Below are positions 10,951 to 19,549 of a stretch of DNA of 64,000 nt, in pieces. Position 1 is the first letter of the stretch, and the number at the start of each line of letters is the position of its first letter. The notes below the pieces were generated by a model that was not told the DNA's origin, searched no databases, and saw only the letters and a program-made list of their open reading frames with translations. Source of the DNA: Closterium sp. Naga37s-1. Lineage: Eukaryota > Streptophyta > Zygnematophyceae > Desmidiales > Closteriaceae. Where the stretch lies: assembly GCA_947471745.1 (NCBI GenBank), contig CANJKZ010000068.1, positions 4,169,501-4,233,500 on the forward strand, given 5' to 3'. Made by a program: the position numbers and the translations under genes.

Positions 10951-13900
10951 TCAGGCAGCAATCTCCTCCCTCAAGGCACTGGTGCTGCTTCCAGCCCCGG
11001 CTGCTCTTCTGCGCTGAACGTCCCAATTGTGCACCCTCGCTACAGTCACCTGCGATACAGCGGAAATATGGAAAAAAGGAGTAAGAGTTCTGGCAACAGA
11101 GATTATTTACGTATGTGCGATTTGGATGGCACATTCAATGGAAGAAAACACTCTTAAAGCCCGCAGCCCAAGTTGTTCAACCTTACTAAGGTTGACCATT
11201 GGGTGGTGGGGGAGGTGGAGAAAGAATAGTCGAGGTGTTGGGGGGGTGGGTGGAGTTGGTTTCGCCCAGATTTTCGCCACGCTTTGTTTTTCTTGCTGAC
11301 ACAGCAAACACCAGGGGCCAGCTCGTGTTCAGTTGCGAGAGTCCCATGTTGCACAGATAATAATATTGAAAGTTTCCCCCTGCTCACGTTTCGCGAACTC
11401 AGTGGAAGTGCGCTGACCAATCAGATTTCTTCTCACAATCCGTAACCCTAGTTCGTGCAAGAAAGAAACCCAAAGCAACCCTCGATCAAGAATAGTAAGG
11501 TTGACCAGCGCGACCCGCAACTTGGGCCGCGGGCTTTAAAGAGGTTTAGACAGGGTGCCGTGCACTAAATGAAACTGTGTATCCTTGCTACAGTCACATT
11601 ACAAAATGTGAAGAAGAAATGCACTGCGCAATCACTTGTGTACTGTCAATAAACTCACCAGTACCACTAGATGTGAAAATATGGAGATACCGATGTCTTT
11701 GCCCTTAGATATGATAACATGCTGATATTGTGTGTACTACTGTCAGTGGTACCACAAGATGTGTTGCGATCAAAGTACCATCTGTAACTGTGAGAATATG
11801 GAGATTGCCGAACTGTATGTACCTCTGTGATGACATGGAGACCAGATGTGATGACATGGAGACCAGACTTGATGACATGGAGACCAGATGTGATGACATG
11901 GAGACCAGATTTGATGACATGGAGACCAGATGTGATGACATGGAGACCAGATTTGATGACATGGAGACCAGATTTGATGACATGGAGACCAGATGTGATG
12001 ACATGGAGACCAGATGTGATGACATGGAGACCAGATGTGATGACATGGAGACCAGACTTGATGACATGGAGACCAGATGTGATGACATGGAGACCAGATT
12101 TGATGACATGGAGACCAGATGTGATGACATGGAGACCAGATTTGATGACATGGAGACCAGATTTGATGACATGGAGACCAGATGTGATGACATGGAGACC
12201 AGATGTGATGACATGGAGACCAGATGTGATGACATGGAGACCAGATGTCAACACTTCACCTCAGTAATGTTGATTTGATCTCGCACGAACAGCAGGTCAC
12301 CATCGATGTTTGCAAGGCTGCTTGTGGCATTCTCCTCATTGCGCGCCAGCAGAGCCAGAGCCTGGTTGCATGGGTGAAAATTGGTTGGAATTGGGAGAAG
12401 GGGAATGGAGTGAACTGACCCGAAAGAAGTACCAAAAAGCACATGAAAAGAAGTTTTAAGGGTTTATTGATTGAATCCAACATTTACAACGCTTACGCGT
12501 GAACATCATCAGCGCATGCTGGCATCATCAAGGCATGCATGCATTCCCATCCCATCATCGCCCTTTGCTTTCACCTCCAGGTTCTTTTGACGCCCTTGGG
12601 AATAGAACTATCGCCACAATGAAACCGCGTGATGCTGTCACATGATGACGTCATGAAGCTGTCACATGATGACGTCATGAAGCTGTCACATGATGACGTC
12701 ATGAAGCTGTCACATGATGACGTCATGAAGCTGTCACATGATGACGTCATGAAGCTGTCACATGATGACGTCATGATGCTGTCACATGATCCACATCATC
12801 ACGTTTCCCTTGGCCCACCAGCCAGCCACACAGATACACCGAGTCAGTAGCCGTCACGCGTGAATATGCATGAATTTTATCTCGCTCTTGCGCAATCATG
12901 ATGCCATCAAAGGACATGCTGCTGACATCATGCTGCTGAAATCATGCTGCTGACATCATGCTGCTGACATCATGCTGCTGACATCATACTGCTGAAATCC
13001 TGCTGCTGACATCATGCTGCTGACATCATACTGCTGACATCATGCTGCTGACATTATGCTGCTGACATCATGCTGCTGACATCATACTGCTGACATCATG
13101 CTTCTGACATCATGCTGCTGACATCATACTGCTGAAATCATGCTGCTGACATCATGCTGCTGACATCATACTGCTGACATTATACTGCTGAAATCATGCT
13201 GCTGACATCATGCTGCTGACATCATGCTGCTGACATCATGCTGCTGACATCATGCTGCTGACATCATGCTGCTGACATCATACTGCTGAAATCATGCTGC
13301 TGACATCATACTGCTGAAATCATGCTGCTGACATCATGCTGCTGACATCATACTGCTGACATTATACTGCTGAAATCATGCTGCTGACATCATGCTGCTG
13401 ACATCATGCTGCTGACATCATGCTGCTGACATCATGCTGCTGACATCATGCTGCTGACATCATACTGCTGAAATCATGCTGCTGACATCATACTGCTGAA
13501 ATCATGCTGCTGACATCATGCTGCTGACATCATACTGCTGACATCATGCTGCTGACATTATACTGCTGAAATCATGCTGCTGACATCATGCTGCTGACAT
13601 CATGCTGCTGACATCATGCTGCTGACATCATGCTGCTGACATCATGCTGCTGACATCATACTGCTGAAATCATGCTGCTGACATCATGCTTCTGACATCA
13701 TGCTGCAGACATCATACTGCTGAAATCATGCTGCTGACATCATGCTGCCAACATGCTGCTGACATCATGCTGCTGACGTCATGTCCGCATCCTTCACTTC
13801 ACACTCGTAATGCATGCACTCACTCGCGCTGATACCACAATTTGTTCTCATCCTCACCTCATAGCACCTCATCAAAGGGGTATTCGACCATGACATTCGC

Positions 13901-16900
13901 CCCCAGCCACAGGCACACCGAGTCTGCATCACACTTGCGTTGCATGCACTCACTCACTCTGAAACCACATCTTGCTCGCATCCTCACCTCATCAAAGGGG
14001 TATTCCACCATGACATTCGCCCCCAGCCACAGGCACACCGAGTCTGCATCCTTCACGTCTGCTCGGGCGAACACGCCATCGGCTAAGACATAGTCCAAAC
14101 GCACTTGCTGGCAGGAGCAGGAGCAGGAGTGGGGAGGGGAGGTAAAGAAGTTAACCGTGAGCTAAAAGCGTCCTTCACGTCTGCTCGGGCGAACACGCCA
14201 TCGGCTAAGACATAGTCCAAACGCTGGCAGCAGGAACAGAGGGGAGCAGAGGGGGGGGGAGCAGAGGGGAGGGGAGGAGGAGCAGCAGAGGGGAGGGGAG
14301 GAGGAGCAGCAGAGGCCCCCAGCCACAGGCACACCGAGCCCAGCCACAGGCACACCGAGCCCAGCCACAGGCACACCGAGCCCAGCCACAGGCACACCGA
14401 GCCCAGCCACAGGCACACCGAGCCCAGCCACAGGCACACCGAGCCCAGCCACAGGCACACCGAGCCCAGCCACAGGCACACCGAGCCCAGCCACAGGCAC
14501 ACCGAGCCCAGCCACAGGCACACCGAGCCCAGCCACAGGCACACCGAGCCCAGCCACAGGCACACCGAGCCCAGCCACAGGCACACCGAGCCCAGCCCGC
14601 ATCCTTCACGTCCGCTCGAGCAAACACGCCATCGTCCAAACACACTTGCTGCCAGCACGGGAAGGGGGAAAAGGGAGGTAAAGAAGGAAAGAAGTCAACT
14701 TTGGCATATGCATAGGCGTCCTTCACGTCTGCTCGGGAGAACACCCCATCGGCCAAGACATAGGTCAAACGCACTCGCTGCCAGCAGGGGAAGAAAGGTA
14801 AGGGGATGGAAGAAAAGAAGTTAACCGTTGAGCTACAAGCATCCTTCACATCTGCTCGGGCGAACGAACACCCTGTCAGCCAACACGTAGTCCAAACGCA
14901 CTTGCTGGCAGCAGGAGGAGAGGGGATGGGAGAAGAGGAGAGGGGAGCAGAGAAGAGGAGAGGAGGAGAAGCAGACAGGCACACCGAGTCCGCATCCTTC
15001 AGGTCTGCTCGAGCAAACACGCCATCAGCCAACACATAGTCCAAACGCACTTGCTGCCAGCAGGAACAGAGAGGAGGAGAGAAGCATACAAGTTAACCAT
15101 TAGACCATAAGCATCAGCATCCTTCACGTCTGCTTGGGAGCACGCACACCCCATCGGCCAACACATAGTCCAAACGCACTTGCTGGCAACAGAAGGAGAG
15201 ATGCGGGGAGGAAGTGAAGCTTAATCAACGGTGCAACATTCAGCATCCTTCACATCTGCACAGGCAAACACCCCATCGGCCAACACATAGTCCAACCACT
15301 TACTGCAAGTACGAACAGAAGGGAGGAGGGGATGGAGTAGAGAGGAAACGGGGAGTGAAGAGGTTAACCCGGTAGTCCAAACGAACTTGCTGCCAGCAAG
15401 AGAGGGGAGGAGAGATGCGGGGAGGAAGTGAATTCAGTCAACTGTGCAACATTCCGCATCCCCTTCGCATCTGCACATTCAATTCAAACACCCCATCGGC
15501 CAACACATAGTCCAGTCCAACCACTAACTGCTCTTCCTCTCTCTCTTCTTTCGCCTTCCTCAGAGTGTAAAATTTCAAAATCAACCCTCACAAATCAGGC
15601 CTCGGGAATGAAATACCGGAATTTCAAATCTCAGGGATCAAACCATCAAACCGCCCTTCCTGCTTCTCCTCTCTCTTCTTCACCAGCGTCTGCACTGCAA
15701 AAGTCTTTGAGTGAACATCTGAGCACGTAAGACATTCATTCAGACGTATGAAACTTACCTGCTTCTCCTCCCGTTTCTTCACCAGTGTCTGCACGATCTC
15801 CTGGCTCTTCTTTATGTCACACACCACTTGGGCGACATGAAAAGCCTACCCTAACTACTTTATCAGAACGTGCAGCAACTCATAGCCACTCCACCGTACC
15901 TGCTTTTCTTCCCGTTTCTTCACCAGCGTCTGCACAATCTCCTGGCTCTTCTTTATGTCTGGCAGCTTCGACTGGTGTGAGGGACAGGGAGGGACGAGAG
16001 GGGAAGGGACGAGAAGGAAGGGAAGGGAAGGGAAAGGAAGGGAAGGGAAGGGAAGTTAGGGGAAGGAAAGGGAAGGGAAGGGAAATAAATAAATAAACGG
16101 ACGAGAAAAGTAAGGAGAAGTGCAGAGGAAATAAGGAGAAGCAAGGAAGGGCAAGGAGAAGCAACTTGCGCGTTAATTTGGAGGGCCTTCTGGAGGAGAA
16201 AGAGAGGGCTTTAGCAGCAGCTGCTGCTGCTAGACGACTCTCTTTCTCTTCCGTAAGACCTTGTAAATCAACCCGCAGCTGTGCTGCTTCAGCAGGGCTT
16301 CTCTCGCACTCAGCACCACTCCTCACCAACTATGCCTGCCATGCCTCACATGCCTGCCATGCCTCACATGCCTGCCATGCCTCACATGCCTGCCATGCCT
16401 CACATGCCTGCCATGCCTCACATGCCATTTCGGCTCGACCCAGGCCATTTTCGGCTCGACCCAGGCCATTTCGGCTCGACCCAGGCCATTCCGGCTCGAC
16501 CCAGGCCATTTCGGCTCGACCCAGGCCACTTCGGCTCAACCCAGGCCATTGTGTGACTGTAAGCCGTACCACTGCTGCCACCACTACCTGCAGCAGCACC
16601 AATGGTTGCCTCTCGGGCCATTTTCGGCTCGACCCAGGCCATTTCAGCTCGACCCAGGCCATTTCGGCTCAACCCCAGGCCATTTCGGCTCAACCCAGGC
16701 CATTTCGGCTCGACCCGGGCCATTTCGGCTCAACCCCAGGCCATTTCGGCTCAACCCAGGCCATTTCGGCTCGACCCGGGCCATTTCGGCTCGACCCGGG
16801 CCGCGATGCGTAGCAGGCCATTTCGGCCAGACCCCTAACCATGGGCCGAAACCGAACCAAAATTGGTTCGGCGGGCGGAGCAGCCATGCCAAATCAGAGG

Positions 16901-17975
16901 TTCGGCCTGGGAGTCATACGAACCGGCCTGACCCGGGCCGGGCCAGCCTGACCCAGGCCGGACCAGCGTGCTCATTCTTGGTTAAACCATACCGGATGCC
17001 TAGGCATCGTTCATATGCTAATGCATACTGGAAATTTCTCTTCTGTGTGAGCGCATACCTGCAGGTCTCTCTTCTGGGTGAGCAGCTTGATTTCCAACAG
17101 CTTGTATTGCTGCATCCTGACAGGTGGGGATGGGTGGGGTGCGGTGAGATGCGGAGAGGAACAGTGAGAGAAAGGAAACTCGACTGATGGTCACTCAATG
17201 TAAAATATGTAATGCCCAGAGACAGATACGACAAACACATGGATAGCAGTGGCAGAAGAGGCAATATCAGACAATAACAGGAAGGGCAATGACAACAGAG
17301 GCAGCAGGAGCAGATTAAATAATGATATGACGATTTCAGGATACTATTCGTGTACCAACGTAAGGTGCAAATCCAGTGCGACTGAAAGGATGCTACACAT
17401 CTAGTTCAAATGACATAATGGTGTTAATCCTGTACCATCGAAACAAAAAGGATCGAAATGAGAACGAAAGGATGCTACACATCTAGTTCAAATGACATAA
17501 TGGTGTTAATCCTGTACCATCGAAACAAAAAGACCGCAAAACGATGGTGCGATTCGAGAACCATGGAACGACGGAGGAGAGCGGCGGAGAGCGGCGGAGA
17601 GAGGAGAGCGAAGGAGAGGGGAGGAGAGGGGAGGAGAGGGGAGGAGAGGGGAGGAGAGGGGATGAGAGCGAAGGAGAGCAGAGGAGAGCGGAGGAGAGCG
17701 GAGGAGAGCGGGGGAGAGCGGAGGGGAGCGGAGGAGAGAGCGGCGGAGAGCGAGCTGAGAAACAACAATGATCGAAATCCGAACGTAGATTACCTCTCCT
17801 CCAATGATTGGATGACACCTGGCGCTTCTCTGCCCGCCAAAAACGCCTCCACGTCAGCAACGAATTGCGCCACGGGAATGCCTCGTCGATGCTGCTCGCC
17901 GTCAGAAGCGGGCGACGAGCCGCTGAAACCTGCGGCATTCGCGGCGGCATCCGCGGCGGGTTTATCGATCTCCAT
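10951..17975 (-). CDS. PFDN3: Prefoldin subunit 3 (VBP1-like), six exons, intact
   Basis: Six exons on the minus strand give a 210-residue protein, a normal family length. Exons: 17975-17794 ([10 protein letters not shown]...QSLEE), 17116-17059 ([20 protein letters not shown]), 15971-15900 ([13 protein letters not shown]...), 14107-13988 ([17 protein letters not shown]...[18 protein letters not shown]), 12361-12260 ([15 protein letters not shown]...INITE) and 11049-10951 ([15 protein letters not shown]...). All junctions have GT and AG and matching phases (2,0,0,0,0). Prefoldin is the cytosolic hexamer that passes nascent actin and tubulin to the chaperonin; subunit 3 is alpha-type, with two coiled-coil arms around the beta hairpin ([11 protein letters not shown]). 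Introns are full of tandem repeats and partial exon copies (listed separately). Reading exon 5 past its donor would end at 12248 (EVKC). The assignment rests on remembered family motifs. Confidence 0.88.
11154..11539. mobile_element. MITE-like element in prefoldin intron 5
   Basis: Inverted termini: left TTAAAGCCCGCAGCCCAAG (11154) and right CTTGGGCCGCGGGCTTTAA (to 11539), one mismatch in 19. Both arms also contain GGTTGACCA/TGGTCAACC inside. The outer TTAA may be the target duplication (piggyBac-like) or part of the repeat. About 386 bases, no coding capacity. Confidence 0.6.
11826..12245. repeat. 21-bp minisatellite, 20 units, with 189-bp higher-order period
   Basis: Twenty units of TGTGATGACATGGAGACCAGA, differing almost only in the first codon (TGT, CTT or TTT). 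Read on plus each is a heptad (C/L/F)DDMETR; since 21 is a multiple of 3 the array is open in several frames. The order of first letters, C then (CLCFCFFCC) twice then C, shows a nine-unit block duplicated. It ends 14 bases from the splice donor of prefoldin exon 5. I regard it as an intronic satellite, not a gene. Confidence 0.9.
12633..12790. repeat. 24-bp tandem repeat carrying TGACGTCA in each unit
   Basis: Six full units and one partial unit of GCTGTCACATGATGACGTCA plus TGAA lie in prefoldin intron 4. Each full unit contains the palindrome TGACGTCA, the classical bZIP (CRE/ATF) core, within ATGACGTCAT. Units are nearly identical. Confidence 0.9.
12897..13785. repeat. 14-bp satellite (CTGCTGACATCATG), about 63 units, with higher-order period
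   Basis: Variants are CATACTGCTGACAT, ATGCTGCTGAAATC and TTATACTGCTG. The rare unit ACATTATACTGCTG recurs at 13177, 13359 and 13555, that is 182 and then 196 bases apart (13 and 14 units), so larger blocks were duplicated after the basic array formed. It fills most of prefoldin intron 4. Not coding. Confidence 0.9.
13856..13935 (-). repeat. Partial second copy of prefoldin exon 4 (3' half)
   Basis: Downstream of the intact exon 4 the minus strand repeats its 3' half ([20 protein letters not shown]) and its splice donor. It lacks the 5' half and an acceptor, so it is a duplicated fragment in intron 4. Confidence 0.8.
14108..15530 (-). repeat. Tandem array of prefoldin exon 4 5'-part fragments in intron 3
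   Basis: The minus-strand stretch encoding [21 protein letters not shown] and the acceptor before it recurs near 14172-14235, 14608-14660, 14718-14790, 14842-14915, 14998-15062, 15120-15190, 15247-15310, 15370-15400 and 15468-15520, roughly every 130-150 bases, with purine-rich spacers. Copies grow less similar toward 15500. None holds a complete exon; the only full exon is 14107-13988. Confidence 0.85.
14317..14592 (-). repeat. 21-bp minisatellite derived from prefoldin exon 4
   Basis: Thirteen units of CCCAGCCACAGGCACACCGA plus G. On the coding (minus) strand each unit reads SVCLWLG, exactly the seven codons at the core of exon 4 (14107-13988). The unit keeps the reading frame. It lies inside the exon-fragment array in intron 3. 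Confidence 0.9.
15652..15822 (-). repeat. Two partial copies of prefoldin exon 3
   Basis: 15818-15759 repeats [20 protein letters not shown] with a good donor (GTAAGT) but without the first codons and acceptor. 15700-15657 repeats only [12 protein letters not shown]. The intact exon is 15971-15900. Confidence 0.85.
15985..16160. repeat. Purine-rich GGAAG microsatellite in prefoldin intron 2
   Basis: Degenerate repeats of GGGAAGGGAAGGAA on plus, corresponding to a pyrimidine-rich tract just upstream of the prefoldin exon 3 acceptor on the coding strand. Confidence 0.8.
16167..16279. repeat. Imperfect inverted repeat (hairpin of about 55-base arms)
   Basis: The two arms meet at GCAGCAGCTGCTGCTGCT (16214-16231) and pair at roughly three of four positions: left GAGGAGAAAGAGAGGGCTTT against right GACGACTCTCTTTCTCTTCC. 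It sits in prefoldin intron 2. Confidence 0.6.
16331..16430. repeat. 18-bp tandem repeat (CATGCCTGCCATGCCTCA)
   Basis: About five and a half near-perfect units in prefoldin intron 2, directly followed by the 20-bp array. Confidence 0.9.
16430..16815. repeat. 20-bp tandem repeat (GGCCATTTCGGCTCGACCCA)
   Basis: Two blocks of this unit (16430-16550 and 16615-16815), interrupted by about 65 unique bases; variants swap CTCGA for CTCAA and add one C. The second block decays into related GC-rich sequence to about 16970. Intronic in prefoldin 3. Confidence 0.9.
17384..17532. repeat. 82-bp direct duplication
   Basis: The stretch beginning GAAAGGATGCTACACATCTA and ending AAACAAAAAG occurs at 17384 and again at 17466, almost identical. 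It lies in prefoldin intron 1. Confidence 0.85.
17560..17762. repeat. GGAGAG-type purine microsatellite
   Basis: GGAGAGCGGA, GGAGAGGGGA and related units run for about 200 bases in prefoldin intron 1, ending 32 bases from the exon 1 donor. The coding strand is therefore almost pure pyrimidine there. Confidence 0.85.
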
Positions 17976-18411
17976 GGCTTGCAAACTCGCGACGCGACTC
18001 GTCTAAGAGCTGACCCGCTGTTGCGCAGAGGACCTTAGCCCGTTTTGAAAGCACGATAATTGCCAATCACTGCCTATTTCTTCGTTGCTCGACGATCAGG
18101 GTACTAGGAGTAATCTGGTATGAAATCAGTGCCGACACTGGTTATTAGAAGTGTCTGAAACAGTCTCTGAACGAGTGAGGTCATACGAGCTCATTTGATT
18201 GCGGTGGGATGCGATGCACAACGTGTCAGAGTGGCGTGTTAATACTTCTCTACGTTTGGGTAGGGTTCGAGCAAAAACAAATTCATACCACACGCCCCCC
18301 GAGGTGCCGTTGTGTGCGTGTGAAGTGACACAAACATGACGACACATCGAGAAATGCGCGAAAACAACCGAAAACGGTAACACCACCCTGACCCCCCGCT
18401 TCGCCACTCTC
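17976..18411 (-). promoter_or_regulatory. Upstream region of prefoldin 3
   Basis: No coding frame supported. It lies between the prefoldin ATG and the upstream segment of the divergent F-box/LRR gene, so the two genes probably share a bidirectional intergenic region. No specific promoter element is claimed. Confidence 0.4.
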
Positions 18412-18902
18412 TTCCCCCATTTTCCCCCATTCTCCTTCGCACCTGCTCCCTCCTTTTTCCCCTCTTCCCTTCCCCTTTCCCCTTCTCCCCACCCCTCCTC
18501 CCCTTCTTCCCACCCCAGCTCAGCTCACAGAATCGGCTTCACCTCGTTAGCTTTTAGCTGAACTGTACCAGAATTTAGAATTTGCCATGCACAGGAATAC
18601 CCTAGTAGGAAATCCACCCTTGCATAGCCAACTCCGACCAGTGACACTTGCTAGCCTAGAACAACCTCTCGTAACATGATAGAATCTAACAATGCACGGC
18701 ATCAAGGCGCTAAGCCAAGATGCCGTGAACAAACAGAGACGCGACGCGGCACAATTTCCATTCCGAGTCGCTCGCCTTCTTTCTAGAATAAGTAGCTCTT
18801 CTGGCTGGCTTGTGTCATTTTTATCTCTAAACCTGAACCTTTTTATCATCTTGAACTTTCTCTTCATCCCCTATCAAACCTCTCTTCTGTCCAGACCCAG
18901 CA
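18412..18902 (+). promoter_or_regulatory. Upstream/5' UTR region of F-box/LRR copy 2 (first of two copies)
   Basis: 491 bases with a long pyrimidine tract (CCCTCTTCCCTTCCCCTTTC) end at CAGCA, the target duplication of the gypsy element that starts at 18903. After 23840 the sequence resumes with CAGCA and 12 bases later the F-box gene ATG, so this was the gene's immediate upstream region before insertion. The same 491 bases recur at 22703-23193. Confidence 0.7.
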
Positions 18903-19549
18903 TGTAATGCCCAGGGCTATTATAATGGCGGTTACAAGGCTTTTATAATATTCCAATACAAAATAGTAGCTTTAACTAGCCTTAATAGCCTTGGAGATGA
19001 AGATCTTCTTGATGCCTTTGATGAAAAGCACTTGGAGTAGTAGTGTAGGGAGACTTGTGAGAGAGCCCAAAAGGACTTAGAGAAACAATCCCATTTCCAA
19101 TTGTTTTGTTGGAGTGGGAGGTTGAGAATGAGCTTGGAAGCTCAAACCCCCTCAATACACCCCTTTGGGAACTCTCCCAACCATGGCTTCCATGGTGGGA
19201 GGGTTCCTAGGCTTGGAGCCTATGTGGCAATTAGGTTGGGTTGGAAAACCCAACTTAGAACCATTGTATGGTTGCATTTTAGATAGAGTAGCTTGTAACA
19301 TTGAACTGGCAGTTTCTGATTGGTTGAAATTCCAACCTTTGGATTTCCACTTTGATGGGTTGGAATATTCCAATCCTATTTGTTGAGGTTTGGAATTTCC
19401 AATCCAACCTTTCCCTTCCAACCCAACCTTTCTTTCCCAATCCAACCTTCACTCACTCGTAGCACAATTTCTATCGAGAGAAATCTCGGCGAATGCCTTG
19501 AGTGTTAGTTAGCTTGGGAGTTAGGTGAGAAGTAGGTCGATGCGTTACA
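18903..19549 (-). repeat. 3' LTR of gypsy 1
   Basis: 647 bp, nearly identical to 23194-23840 at constant offset 4291 (one difference seen: AAAATAGTAGC against AAGATAGTAGC). The pol stop codon (TAA, 19545-19547) lies within the first bases of the LTR. Confidence 0.9.

Noticed and set aside
10942..11157. LRR-like plus-strand frame near 10950-11030
   Set aside because: It is antisense to prefoldin exon 6.
12248..12250. Stop codon as the true end of prefoldin 3 (...ITEVKC)
   Set aside because: A donor (GAG|GTGAAG) at 12260 and an in-phase exon at 11049-10951 with the family's C-terminal ARVHNWDV motif explain it better.
11730..12278. 182-codon plus-strand frame with (C/L/F)DDMETR heptads, like a coiled-coil protein
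   Set aside because: It is the translation of a 21-bp minisatellite open in several frames and lies inside prefoldin intron 5; the opposite strand is just as open.
12897..13785. CRISPR-like array
   Set aside because: Units are 14 bp, directly adjacent with no spacers; a simple satellite in a eukaryotic intron.
14083..15050. Long minus frames of SVCLWLG and CACGWAR repeats
   Set aside because: Products of the 21-bp array; only the 120-base exon 4 is supported by family motifs and splice sites.
16166..16813. 215-codon Ala/His/Arg-rich plus frame
   Set aside because: Consists of 18-bp and 20-bp tandem repeats; no domain and overlaps an intron of a supported gene.
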